Source: Leptospira neocaledonica (GTDB taxonomy: Bacteria; Spirochaetota; Leptospiria; Leptospirales; Leptospiraceae). From it: 64,000 nt of DNA. Position 1 is the stretch's first letter. Each line of letters starts with the position of its first letter. The position numbers and the translations under genes are program-made. The notes beneath the pieces are model-generated. The model searched no databases and was not told the DNA's origin. It was given only the letters and a program-made list of their open reading frames with translations. Positions 25,440-34,869 of the stretch are shown piece by piece. The stretch is from positions 186,001 through 250,000 of the forward strand of contig NZ_NPEA01000001.1 in NCBI RefSeq assembly GCF_002812205.1. Reading direction: 5' to 3'.

Positions 25440-27194
25440 CTATTTTTCAGCGGGGAAGAATAGTTTACGGATATCGCCGATTGCGGCTTCCGTTTCCAAT
25501 TCTCCCTTCTTAATAATTTCCTTGTATTTTCCGAAATCGGTAAATGCGAATTCTTCTATATGCAAATTGATAAAAAGATCCATTTTTTCTTTTCGTAATT
25601 TAGTGATCTCTCTTCCTTCTAATGTGATAGCTCTTGCCATAATTTTAAGAATGGGAGGATAAGTGATATCTTCCCAAAGATTTTTGAAGAATGATTTTCC
25701 GGTCACCTTCCTGTCTTCTAAAAGCCTAACAATTCCCTCGTCTCTAAGCGGCGAAACGTTCACAGATAAGATTACATCAGCACCCTTTCTTCGGATCAAA
25801 TTTTCCGGAACATTATTAATTACTCCCCCATCTATCAGAAGATGATCTCCTTTAAATACCGGAGGGAACATTCCAGGTAAACTCATAGCTGCCGCAAGCG
25901 CCTCCCAGACGGGACCTTGGTCCATTACATATTCCTGTCCGCTATGAAGATCCACTGCGGAAGTTGCAAATGGGATCTTTAAATCTTCTATCAATTGGGT
26001 CCCGAATGCATCCTTTAACATTCGAAGCATTCTTTTTCCTTTAAAGAATGAGATAAGCGGGATGGTTGGATCGAAAGGCTTTTCGATACCTCCAAAAAAC
26101 TTGCCGATCATTTTGAAGATGGAATCGGTACTTTCTCCCCTTGCATAAAGTGCTCCGATCACTGCTCCGAATGAAGAACCGCTTACGAAATCAAAACGGA
26201 TCCCTTCTCTTTCCAAAACTTTCAAAAGACCTACGTGAGCAAGTGCTCTTGCACCTCCTCCTCCTAATGCAAGTCCTCTGGTTCTAGAAACCAAATATCT
26301 GGCAAAAGTTTCTCCCTTATAAAATATCTTTTGATTAGCGGATTCTTCATGTTTTCTTAATCCGTTTTCTGAAACGATAATTCTAGAAGTTCTTCCCGAA
26401 AAGTTGCGTATCCTAGGTTCCCAATAACCTAGGATCTCGTTTTTTTGTTTCAGATTTCTTTCCGGCTTCTCTTCCCAGAAAACAATCTGATCACATTGTT
26501 GTACTAACTTATCCAATTCAGGTTGGATCACAGGATTTTTGAAATAAAGATGTAGTATAGATGACTTCTTTCTAAGCTGGGCAATCGTTCGGATCATGTC
26601 GGAAACGGATTTTCCTTTAAACGTGTCCATTCTTAGAAGGGAAACATGACCTTCGTGTGACTTCCTACCGTTATCCACTATGGATTCAAGATGGACCTTA
26701 AAATCTTCTACTTCTTCAATCGGGATATGACATACTAATCTTCTAGGAGAATGCATTTGGCTGGAAGAATCTTCCATCACCTCTCTCATTCTCATTCCCA
26801 TTAGCCTCATCAGGTTTTGGGAAAGAACCCTTTCTTTTGCGGCTAGTTTTAGAAAATATTCACCATCTAAAACATACAATAATGTATCCAAGATGGCGGT
26901 TGCCGAGCCGGTATGAGCCGTTCTTGTAAGGACGCTGTTTTCGGCGAATACGTCACCTTCTCCCAAATAACGAACTGTTTTGCCTGCCTCTCCTAATGTG
27001 ATCATCACCTCTCCATGTCGGATCAGATACAATTCTTTGGAGATCTCTCCCTTATAATAAATGACTGTATGATTGTGGATATTTCGTTCTTCTATATGAC
27101 CGTAAAGTAAGACTAGTAATTTTCTCGGGAGACCCTTGAACAAGGGGATTGACGCTAAAAATTGCAACGCTTCCGGAGGAACTATTTTTTTCAT
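25440..27194 (-). CDS. Patatin-like phospholipase with N-terminal cyclic-nucleotide-binding domain
   Basis: A 584-aa NTE-like lipid hydrolase. The N-terminal cNMP-binding beta-roll (about 12-135) is followed by a middle region (about 150-270) and the patatin domain with oxyanion motif GGGGAR (311-316), nucleophile Ser341 in GSSFG (339-343) and catalytic Asp455 in DGG (455-457). All three patatin elements are intact. The domain order matches bacterial NTE/Rv2565-type proteins, where nucleotide binding may control lipase activity. There is no signal peptide. It is divergent from the DUF4254 gene. Confidence 0.85.
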   Translation of the reverse strand: MKKIVPPEALQFLASIPLFKGLPRKLLVLLYGHIEERNIHNHTVIYYKGEISKELYLIRHGEVMITLGEAGKTVRYLGEGDVFAENSVLTRTAHTGSATAILDTLLYVLDGEYFLKLAAKERVLSQNLMRLMGMRMREVMEDSSSQMHSPRRLVCHIPIEEVEDFKVHLESIVDNGRKSHEGHVSLLRMDTFKGKSVSDMIRTIAQLRKKSSILHLYFKNPVIQPELDKLVQQCDQIVFWEEKPERNLKQKNEILGYWEPRIRNFSGRTSRIIVSENGLRKHEESANQKIFYKGETFARYLVSRTRGLALGGGGARALAHVGLLKVLEREGIRFDFVSGSSFGAVIGALYARGESTDSIFKMIGKFFGGIEKPFDPTIPLISFFKGKRMLRMLKDAFGTQLIEDLKIPFATSAVDLHSGQEYVMDQGPVWEALAAAMSLPGMFPPVFKGDHLLIDGGVINNVPENLIRRKGADVILSVNVSPLRDEGIVRLLEDRKVTGKSFFKNLWEDITYPPILKIMARAITLEGREITKLRKEKMDLFINLHIEEFAFTDFGKYKEIIKKGELETEAAIGDIRKLFFPAEK

Positions 27195-27322
27195 GCGGGC
27201 AAAATCCTAACCTGGGAAATTTATTTTGTAAAGCGGAACTATATCTTACTCTGGTATTAGCCGACGGACCGACAGTAGGAAATCCTCTTGATTTTTGGTC
27301 TATCACGTAAATTCTAGCTCCG

Positions 27323-27925
27323 ATGAAGTTAGAATCGGCCAAAGTGGTGGAGATATTCAAAAATTCCGTCTCGGACTGGCATAAAGAGGAAGTTCTTTCT
27401 CCGAATCCATTCCCCCAGTCCTCCCTTGAATTCCTATTTTACCAAAAAAACCAGATAGATACCATCCAATGGCATGTTGAGGATGAGATTAGAAGACCCG
27501 ACCTACCGGATAAGGAGCTGGTCCAGTTCAAAAGAAAAATAGACGCTTTGAATCAGGAAAGGACCGATCTCGTAGAACAGATAGACGATCAGATCTCTGC
27601 CCTGTACAAATCCGTGGAAAAAAAGCCAAATGCAAGAATGAACTCGGAAACCCCGGCTTGGCTGATAGATAGAATGAGTATCCTGGAACTCAAAATTTAT
27701 CATATGAAAGAACAAACGGAAAGAAAGGATGTGAGCCCGGAACATATCCAAACCTGCCAGAACAAGTTGAATGTTTTGTTAGAACAGAGAATAGACCTTT
27801 CCAAATGTCTGGATGAACTTCTGGACGATTTATCTAAAGGAGATAAATTTTATAAGGTGTATAGACAGATGAAAATGTACAACGACAAAAATCTGAACCC
27901 ATCCTTATATACAAAACAAGCATGA
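27323..27925 (+). CDS. DUF4254-family protein
   Basis: A 200-aa mostly helical, coiled-coil-prone protein that matches the DUF4254 signature: QWHVEDEIRRPD near residue 50, a long basic/acidic helix, then ETPAWLIDRMSILELKIYHM. Function unknown, but the family is found beside glycosyltransferases, as here: it overlaps the downstream GT9 gene by 4 nt (ATGA). A role as helper or regulator of envelope-sugar assembly is an inference from that linkage. Confidence 0.75.
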   Translation: MKLESAKVVEIFKNSVSDWHKEEVLSPNPFPQSSLEFLFYQKNQIDTIQWHVEDEIRRPDLPDKELVQFKRKIDALNQERTDLVEQIDDQISALYKSVEKKPNARMNSETPAWLIDRMSILELKIYHMKEQTERKDVSPEHIQTCQNKLNVLLEQRIDLSKCLDELLDDLSKGDKFYKVYRQMKMYNDKNLNPSLYTKQA

Positions 27926-28980
27926 ATCTTTTGGTGCTAAGATTCTCAGCGATGGGAGATGTCGCCTTGATGGCTCCGGCATTGATCGCCGTAGCCGCCA
28001 AGTATACGAATATACAACTCACGGTAGTTACGAGAGGAAACTACGCTCCCTTCTTTTATAATATCCCGAATGTCCATGTAATCGGGATCAATCTCAAAAA
28101 GTATAAAGGCCTTTCAGGCTTATATCGTTTATTCAAAGAGCTAAATAAACTAGGCCCTTACGAAAAGATTGTAGACCTACATTCCAGCGTTAGATCCCGT
28201 TTTATCAGTTTTTTCTTTTGGATCAGAGGTGTTTCCGTTTTCAGGATCATCAAGGGAAGAAGAGAGAAAATGCGCCAGATACGCAAGACCCGTAAGATAT
28301 TGCGTAAACTTCCCCACACAGTCGACAGATATCTAAAAGTTTTCGAAAAAGCGGGATTTCCTGCGACAGTACGCAAAGGGCCTTGGATCAATGTGGATCC
28401 CGAATCCAAAATTTACGCCAAAGACTTTCTTCTTGCTAGAAAGATAGATAAAAAAGAAGGCCTCTGGGTAGGATACGCACCTTTTGCCGGCCATAAATTG
28501 AAAGAGTGGCCTTTGGAAAAAAGTATAGAACTACTCAAGCTACTAAAAGAGGAATTTCCGAATATTAGAATATTCTTATTCGGTTCCTCCCAAGAAGCCG
28601 CTCAAATGGAAGAATGGAGAAATGGAGACCAATCCATGACAATCGTTTCCGGAGGCAAACTGGGAATAAGAGGTGAATTGGGGATCATGGAAAGAATGGA
28701 TGTGATCATCGGAATGGATTCTTCCAATATCCATATCGCCGCACTTCTCAAACGCCCTGTCATCGCTCTATTCGGGACCACTCACCCACTTTCAGGATTT
28801 GCACCTTTTGGACAGGAAGACACTGGGGTTTTACAGATAGAAGATCTACCTTGCAGGCCATGCAGTATTTACGGAAATACGACCTGTTATCGAAAAGACT
28901 TTGCCTGTATGGAAAGAATTACTCCGGAAGACGTGATCAAACGGATCAACGTCATCAAGAATATCAATACACTTTTTTGA
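27922..28980 (+). CDS. Glycosyltransferase family 9 (ADP-heptose:LPS heptosyltransferase-like)
   Basis: A 352-aa GT-B enzyme of the WaaC/WaaF/RfaF type that adds heptose to the LPS inner core. It has the N-terminal LRFSAMGDVALMAPAL loop, VDLHSSVRS, and the GT9 donor-site signature GMDSSNIHIAALLKRPVIALFG. A CRPC...C cluster near the C-terminus (DLPCRPCSIYGNTTC) is also common in this family. It is translationally coupled to DUF4254. The exact donor and acceptor are not determined. Confidence 0.85.
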   Translation: MNLLVLRFSAMGDVALMAPALIAVAAKYTNIQLTVVTRGNYAPFFYNIPNVHVIGINLKKYKGLSGLYRLFKELNKLGPYEKIVDLHSSVRSRFISFFFWIRGVSVFRIIKGRREKMRQIRKTRKILRKLPHTVDRYLKVFEKAGFPATVRKGPWINVDPESKIYAKDFLLARKIDKKEGLWVGYAPFAGHKLKEWPLEKSIELLKLLKEEFPNIRIFLFGSSQEAAQMEEWRNGDQSMTIVSGGKLGIRGELGIMERMDVIIGMDSSNIHIAALLKRPVIALFGTTHPLSGFAPFGQEDTGVLQIEDLPCRPCSIYGNTTCYRKDFACMERITPEDVIKRINVIKNINTLF

Positions 28981-30276
28981 TCAGCCTAAAATGCCGAATG
29001 GATCTAGAGAAAAGATCGTATTGAGTATAGATCTTTTTTTCTTCTTATTCTTTTGATCTGCAACTGATCTATAAACTTCTTCCATTCTATCCACACAGGC
29101 CTTCATTTCATGGTTCTGGGATATTTTTAGGGATTCTTTGGAGAAAGATTCATACATCGCAGGATCTTCTAGAATTTTAACCGTTTTGTCTGCGATATCT
29201 CTTACATCGAATGGTTTTGCTATAAATCCATTCACACCATCATGCACTAGTTCCGGGATTGCAAATGAATCCACACCCACTGCAGGAAGACCGCAAGCCA
29301 CGGATTCCAGGATCACAAGTCCTTGAGTTTCCATGGTAGAAGCGGTCAGGAAAAGGTCATAATTCGGATAATGTTTAGGAAGTTCCGCTCTATCTATAAA
29401 ACCAGTAAAAGTAATCGCATGATCGATTCCGAGTTTTTGGGCCTGCACCTTAAGAGAAGCCAAAGCAGGTCCATCCCCTATAATTGTAAGAGTAGCCGAC
29501 GGGATCTTTTCATTGATCAATTTGAAAGAGTTTATAATTACATCACAATTTTTCTCGTAGGAAATCCTTCCTACATGCAGAAGTTTAGGGCTTCCTGAAA
29601 GGGTTTTAGGACTTCCTTTAAATTGAGAAAGATCCAATCCGTTAGAGATAACAGCAACCGGTTTCTTTAATCCAAACTCCTCCAATTGTTTTTTAATCAG
29701 ATGAGAAGGAGAAATGATCAGATCACAACGATCGTATAAATTATTGGTAATTTTTAGAATGATCTTTTTGCGGATATTGAACTTGTCGAATTTTTCGAAC
29801 TTCACCAAATCCTTTATTTTGATCTTCTTATTCAACTTTCCAATTCTCATGAAAAGTTTATCCAGTTTGAGAAGCCTATAAAAAGAAAGATACATGTCCT
29901 GCTCGGACATCAAAGTATGATAAGTCCCTATACTTGGGATCCCGTATTTTTCGGTAGCATTGATCCCATAAACTCCCATGAGTCCAGGAGTGTGAATATG
30001 CACTAGATCCGGTTGAAATTCCTTGATTGCCCTTTTGATCTTAGAAGGAGAAGGTAAAACCACTTTGATATCAGGGTAACTAGGCAGATATCCGCTTCTG
30101 AATCTTTCCAGTCGGATATGGTCTCCCATTCTGTCGAAATCACCTTCTCCATAACGTGGACAACAAATCAAAAATTCATGTCCTCTTTCGGCAAGGGCTT
30201 CCGCAAAATTTCTCATCGAAATAGCGACCCCGTCTATTTTGGGTAAAAAGGTGTCCGAAAAATAAAGAATCTTCAT
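28981..30276 (-). CDS. Glycosyltransferase family 4 protein
   Basis: A 431-aa GT-B retaining glycosyltransferase. The N-terminus [22 protein letters not shown] is the acceptor-domain opening, HIHTPGLMG a typical loop, and [20 protein letters not shown] the E-x7-E donor-site motif. It resembles mannosyl- or glucosyltransferases acting on lipids or LPS, including PimB/MgtA-like enzymes. The C-terminus is Lys-rich (NKKKKKRS). Its stop (TCA on +) abuts the heptosyltransferase stop (TGA) exactly. Confidence 0.82.
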   Translation of the reverse strand: MKILYFSDTFLPKIDGVAISMRNFAEALAERGHEFLICCPRYGEGDFDRMGDHIRLERFRSGYLPSYPDIKVVLPSPSKIKRAIKEFQPDLVHIHTPGLMGVYGINATEKYGIPSIGTYHTLMSEQDMYLSFYRLLKLDKLFMRIGKLNKKIKIKDLVKFEKFDKFNIRKKIILKITNNLYDRCDLIISPSHLIKKQLEEFGLKKPVAVISNGLDLSQFKGSPKTLSGSPKLLHVGRISYEKNCDVIINSFKLINEKIPSATLTIIGDGPALASLKVQAQKLGIDHAITFTGFIDRAELPKHYPNYDLFLTASTMETQGLVILESVACGLPAVGVDSFAIPELVHDGVNGFIAKPFDVRDIADKTVKILEDPAMYESFSKESLKISQNHEMKACVDRMEEVYRSVADQKNKKKKRSILNTIFSLDPFGILG

Positions 30277-30279
30277 TTA

Positions 30280-30297
30280 GGTTCCTAATGCGGAACC
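30280..30297. promoter_or_regulatory. Inverted repeat near the GT4 start
   Basis: GGTTCC (30280-30285) and GGAACC (30292-30297) are perfect 6-bp arms around TAATGC, immediately upstream of the GT4 start in a divergent intergenic region with the O-antigen ligase gene. It could be an operator or a 5'-UTR hairpin. A TATAAT at 30307-30312 is nearby. Confidence 0.35.
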
Positions 30298-30401
30298 AAT
30301 CTCCTTTATAATATGGATTTTGCTACTCCATTCCATAAATCTATGTGAAAAATAATCGAATTTACAAAGAATAGATCGGTGAGATTATTTCCAGAAACCA
30401 G

Positions 30402-31733
30402 ATGAACGAGTTTTTGAAAAAAGCACATCTATTCTGTTTACTCGCAACCCTTCCTTCCATTGGAATTTCGGTTAGCCTTAGCCAGGGATTTCTGGTACTT
30501 TCCTTTTTTTTCGGACTATCGGATCAAATAAGATCGGGAAAGTGGAAGGAGATCCTACCAAATCATCCAGTTTCTAAAATTTCCATTTCTCTTTTTCTTT
30601 GGTATGGGATTGTATTTCTAATCCATCTTGTTTTGGACAATTCCGACACAGGATATTCGAAAGCGGCTTGGAATGGAGAGCTAAAAGACTTCTTTTTATT
30701 TTTCGGATTACTCTCTGTAGGATTTACTACAAAGGAAGATTTGCCCAAGGTTTATCGCGCACTCTTCTGGCTCTTTTTGATTCTGGTATTTACCGGAGTT
30801 ATCGGAGGTTTTTCCTCAGTTCGCCTTTCTAGGCTTATCAGTGATTTATACAAAACTTCCAGCAATTATAGATTCACTCATCCATTAGGTTCGATTTCTT
30901 CTATTCCTCTTTATATCTCTATAGGTTTGATGAACACTCATTTGACCTTCGGAGGACTATTACAATTTTTCTCCGCTTTTGCTGTATTCGGTTTTTTGCG
31001 TACACTCATCCAAGGAAATAAGAAGAAGATCCTGATAGCAGGGCTTTTGCTCTTTTTATATTGTTTAGTATTCTTATTGAATCAAGCCAGATCTAGTATG
31101 ATCGGAGCCGGAGTGAGTATCTTTTTTGCAGGAATCCATTTGTTCTTTATCCGAAAAGAATTTTCAAAATCCTTTTTGATCAAGGGAGCCTCTTTATTTT
31201 TAGGACTTTTGTTTTTGATCGGACTTGTATTGGCATTCAGTCCCGCGGGTAAAAAAGTAATAGGTCCTCTGTTCGGAAAAGAAAAACATACCGACTCAGG
31301 CAGAACTTTCATCTGGGATTCCAGCTTTCCATTGATTCAAGAACATCCTATCATAGGAGTAGGTCCCGGAAATTATAATAAAGAGATCGAAAAAGTAAGA
31401 ATTGTTCATTCTGAAGAATATCCAGAACTCTCCTATTTTTACGAAGTTACACAAAGAGGACATGCCCATAACGATTATTTTCATCTAGGATCGGTATTCG
31501 GACTCCCCGCAGTATTGATCTACTTGGGATTGGGAGCAATTTTCTTAGCATATCTATTCCAATCCAAACAAGACTTTCAGATCATTTTATTCTTTTACGG
31601 ACTTATCGGATTTTTTGTTTCAGGTTTATTCCAATGTTATTTCCAGGATGACGAAGTGGTCATCTTGTTCTGGATCCTATTAGGTCTTTTCATAAAGGGA
31701 GAGATCTTACTATCAAAGAGAAATAACGCATAA
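30402..31733 (+). CDS. O-antigen ligase/polymerase-like membrane protein (Wzy_C)
   Basis: A 443-aa polytopic membrane protein with about ten hydrophobic segments and a large periplasmic loop. The loop contains GRTFIWDSSFPLIQEHPIIGVGPGNY and later RGHAHNDYFHLGSVFGLP, the Wzy_C pattern (R...H.HN) of WaaL-type ligases and some polymerases, which join O-antigen or other sugar chains to an acceptor. Neighbouring glycosyltransferases support an envelope role. Its 3' end overlaps the convergent PLD-like gene by 21 nt. Ligase versus polymerase cannot be separated by eye. Confidence 0.8.
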   Translation: MNEFLKKAHLFCLLATLPSIGISVSLSQGFLVLSFFFGLSDQIRSGKWKEILPNHPVSKISISLFLWYGIVFLIHLVLDNSDTGYSKAAWNGELKDFFLFFGLLSVGFTTKEDLPKVYRALFWLFLILVFTGVIGGFSSVRLSRLISDLYKTSSNYRFTHPLGSISSIPLYISIGLMNTHLTFGGLLQFFSAFAVFGFLRTLIQGNKKKILIAGLLLFLYCLVFLLNQARSSMIGAGVSIFFAGIHLFFIRKEFSKSFLIKGASLFLGLLFLIGLVLAFSPAGKKVIGPLFGKEKHTDSGRTFIWDSSFPLIQEHPIIGVGPGNYNKEIEKVRIVHSEEYPELSYFYEVTQRGHAHNDYFHLGSVFGLPAVLIYLGLGAIFLAYLFQSKQDFQIILFFYGLIGFFVSGLFQCYFQDDEVVILFWILLGLFIKGEILLSKRNNA

Positions 31734-33476
31734 ATTTTTCCTTCTTTGGTTTGGAAGGCCTTGTTCTGCAAAAAATTCCAGATCAGATTTAGAAGAATGG
31801 CTCGGAAACTCTAAATTTTGTCTAAAATTATAGACAGAAAATAGTATTTGCTCTGGCCAATTTAGATTATAATTGATGGACTTATAGCAGAAATACAACC
31901 CGAAGTTTTCATATTCAACTAGAACCACACCCGAATTGGAACTTATACTTTCCGAAAGATAGAATATATTATCTTCGATTGAAACTCCTAGTTTTTTAAG
32001 AAGTTTACCTCTTTCTAAGATCCAAACTTGTTTTGGAAAATTATCAAAAAGAAGAAGGTTTGCTAATTCGGAATTTTCTGAAAATACCCAAGCGCCTTCT
32101 GCCGCTAAAAATTGGAATGGTCTCAAAAAAAGAGAAGGTTTTAAAATCGAGGAATGAAATTCGTTCATCAAATCTGATTTTGATATTGAAAATTTGATCT
32201 TTCCAAACCTTGTAAAATTTCTTATTCCTAATTCTTCCGTTTGGTCTTTTGGAAATTCACTTTTACCTCCAAAATGACGAGAACTGATGGATTCATAATC
32301 TGTTACTGATTTACAAGATTCTTCCTTCCATCTATACAGATTAATCCAACGAAACCAGACAAATCCTATATCCAAAAACGAATCCTCGGGTTTTGTTTCG
32401 GATCTACATATCAAATCATTACCAGGCTCGAAATTATAAGTATTACTTACCTGCAATTCTGATATAGAAACATCAACAGATTTTGATTTATTTCGAATAT
32501 TATCCCATTCTTCCTGAAATTTTTTAGCAATTCTTGCATCTTGTATTCGTATCAGGATTTCTCGGTTGGAATCCCTTGCGCTCAGAGAATAATTATAAGA
32601 TCCAGTTAAAACTTCCAGATCGTCCAAGATCATAGTTTTATGATGTAGAAGTCCACCTTTACCAATCGTCGGGTCATCTAAAATATCCTCATTTCCATCC
32701 TCGAAAATTTCAATCCCCGAAATACTGGAGAGAATATCACCTTCCGGATCAACAGGACGATTATAAATTCCACGAATGGATCCATGATTAGCCCGAGTAA
32801 ATCCTGAACTTAAAATTGGATCATAATGATCGAAGATTAGATAGTGTATAGAATAATCGGAAGAGAAAACAGAATCTAATAGTCGGTTTTGGATTAAATT
32901 TCCCTCCAAGGGAGAATTCCAAAATTCTAATCCGCCGATTTTCAAAACAGGAAAAGGATATTCTTCCTTTAAAAATGAAGAAAAGTTTTCCCATTCTTTT
33001 TGGTCCAATTTGAATTCCAAATACGCATTATGATCCTGTTCCAAACCGTAATGGGTAAAATTTCCCGTTCCGAGAAACACTAAAGATCTGTCCGAAACCA
33101 AAACCTTAGTATGTTGCAAGCCCGTTCCTTTCCAATATTTTAGAAAAGGTAAAATAGAACTTGGATACGTTTTCCCCCATTCACCCATGAGTTCCAAATG
33201 AACTCCTCTTTTATTCGCTTGGACGAGTTCCGCTTCAATTTCCGGATCATCGAAGGAATAGATATGCATGTAGATAAATTCTTTGGTTTCTCGAATCACC
33301 CGTAAGACCTCATCTCGAACCATTCTCTTTTTGCCAATTGGAACAAATCTGCCCGGATAGGAAAAGAAAACCTTAGGATATAAACTTTCCTCCCAGAAAA
33401 GAGAAACGTCTTCATCTGTTCTTTCGCAGGCGAATAGACAAAGAATTACAAACAAGATTAGGATCAACTTATTCAT
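31713..33476 (-). CDS. Phospholipase-D-fold lipoprotein with two intact HKD motifs
   Basis: From ATG 33476 (587 aa) it has a lipoprotein signal ending LCLFA-C17. Both HKD catalytic motifs are canonical: H122-x-K124-x4-D129 followed by GTGN, and H278-x-K280-x4-D285 followed by GSYN. The fold covers cardiolipin-synthase-type, phospholipase and nuclease (Nuc/endonuclease) members, so the substrate is open. A C-terminal region of about 270 residues is unassigned. Its start overlaps the upstream OMP stop by 4 nt (ATGA). Cytosine-poor, AT-rich composition by eye suggests this cassette is more accessory than its neighbours. Confidence 0.82.
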   Translation of the reverse strand: MNKLILILFVILCLFACERTDEDVSLFWEESLYPKVFFSYPGRFVPIGKKRMVRDEVLRVIRETKEFIYMHIYSFDDPEIEAELVQANKRGVHLELMGEWGKTYPSSILPFLKYWKGTGLQHTKVLVSDRSLVFLGTGNFTHYGLEQDHNAYLEFKLDQKEWENFSSFLKEEYPFPVLKIGGLEFWNSPLEGNLIQNRLLDSVFSSDYSIHYLIFDHYDPILSSGFTRANHGSIRGIYNRPVDPEGDILSSISGIEIFEDGNEDILDDPTIGKGGLLHHKTMILDDLEVLTGSYNYSLSARDSNREILIRIQDARIAKKFQEEWDNIRNKSKSVDVSISELQVSNTYNFEPGNDLICRSETKPEDSFLDIGFVWFRWINLYRWKEESCKSVTDYESISSRHFGGKSEFPKDQTEELGIRNFTRFGKIKFSISKSDLMNEFHSSILKPSLFLRPFQFLAAEGAWVFSENSELANLLLFDNFPKQVWILERGKLLKKLGVSIEDNIFYLSESISSNSGVVLVEYENFGLYFCYKSINYNLNWPEQILFSVYNFRQNLEFPSHSSKSDLEFFAEQGLPNQRRKNLCVISL

Positions 33477-34858
33477 TTCCAAACTCCTCCAATACGAAAA
33501 AGCATGTACCATTGCCTAAGTCCCGTTACCTCATCCGATTCAAAACCTCCTAAATCTAATTCAATCTTCGCGGATCCATCCTCTAAAGGAGACCAGGCAA
33601 TACTTACTCCCGCCTCCCTCAAAAATTTGTTTTGCATATTTCTGGAAATTGCCCAAAGACCAGAGGAAGAATTCTCTTCTTTTAAAAAACCGATATAGGT
33701 GAAATGAATACCCGGAGAAATTCCTAAGAACTTTCCTTCTGCTTTCCAACCGAATAAATTTGCAGGTCTTTTGCCTGGGAAATTAGTCTCTTCCCTTTCT
33801 AAGCCTTGGTCTGTTATCCAAGCAGAAGGATAAAATCCCCAAACTTGTTGTAAGATCGGATTCGAAATGGGAGAAGCTCCCATTCCTACAAAACCCATTT
33901 CTAAAATATCACCTTGAGGGGATCTTTTTTCTCTATCCGGTAAAAAACCAAAAAAGGAAATTTTTACGTAAGAATTATAAAAACCTAAATCAAATCGAAG
34001 GGCTTCTCCACTGATCGGTATAGATCTTTCAGAACGAGCCGGATGGTATCCGGTTTTATCGATCCCTCTCGAAAGAAAGAAATCTCCGGAGATATAAAAG
34101 TTTTTCCATAAAAATCCAAGGCCAAGTCTCCATTCTACTAAATAATCTCGATCTCCTTCTACCGATTCAGACTTGGATTCCTTTGTATCGGAACCGAACC
34201 TTCCCCAGTCTCCCAATGACAGATAACGGGCTCTAAATCGATATACAAAACGATCTTCTTTATTTCCAGTCAGACTAATGCCAGCCCTATATCTGGATTG
34301 AGAAGTCGGCGAGTATTCTTTATCCGTAAGCAGTTCGTCCCTTGCATGTTTTGGAAGGAATGAGTCTCTCCCTTGCAGTTTCAACCATTGGTTTTCTATT
34401 AAAGGAAATCCTCTATATAGATCCAATACGTCGAATCTGATCTTGATCCTATCCAAATCAGTTTCTACAAACAGACCTTCTACTCCGTCTTTCCAAGAAG
34501 ACCAGGCCGGAAATTCCTCCGAATCGGACTTTCTTCCGGCTCCCCATAAAAACCCTTTGTATAACACTCCAAAATAAGAGTTTTTTCCGGGTAAAAATAT
34601 TACTCCAGAATTAGGAGTGCTAATAAGTGTCCATTCAAGATTGGTTTTAAATTTTTCATTATACTTCTCGAATTTAAATCCAAGTATCACTGGCGAAGAC
34701 AACGCAGAAATTCTTGAACTTTCTTTTTCATTGGAAACCCTTCCTTGGGTCCTAAACAGGATCCATTGGAAATAAATCTCCAAAGCAGGATCTTTAACTT
34801 CTTCCGAAGATAAGATTTGGGCTGATAAAAATAGAAATAAGAAGAAGATGTTTTTCAT
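33473..34858 (-). CDS. Candidate outer-membrane beta-barrel protein
   Basis: A 461-aa exported protein: signal peptide (about 1-18), then many alternating amphipathic strands rich in aromatic and glycine residues, such as RYRAGISLTG, FVYRFRARYLSLGDWGRFG and LVEWRLGLGFLWKNFYISGDFF, and a final WYMLFRIGGVWK. This pattern suggests a transmembrane beta-barrel, but there is no named family I recognise. It sits between the lamin-tail and PLD-type lipoprotein genes (11 nt after the first, 4-nt overlap with the second), so the three are expressed together. Confidence 0.65.
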   Translation of the reverse strand: MKNIFFLFLFLSAQILSSEEVKDPALEIYFQWILFRTQGRVSNEKESSRISALSSPVILGFKFEKYNEKFKTNLEWTLISTPNSGVIFLPGKNSYFGVLYKGFLWGAGRKSDSEEFPAWSSWKDGVEGLFVETDLDRIKIRFDVLDLYRGFPLIENQWLKLQGRDSFLPKHARDELLTDKEYSPTSQSRYRAGISLTGNKEDRFVYRFRARYLSLGDWGRFGSDTKESKSESVEGDRDYLVEWRLGLGFLWKNFYISGDFFLSRGIDKTGYHPARSERSIPISGEALRFDLGFYNSYVKISFFGFLPDREKRSPQGDILEMGFVGMGASPISNPILQQVWGFYPSAWITDQGLEREETNFPGKRPANLFGWKAEGKFLGISPGIHFTYIGFLKEENSSSGLWAISRNMQNKFLREAGVSIAWSPLEDGSAKIELDLGGFESDEVTGLRQWYMLFRIGGVWK

Positions 34859-34869
34859 GAGTCACCTTC

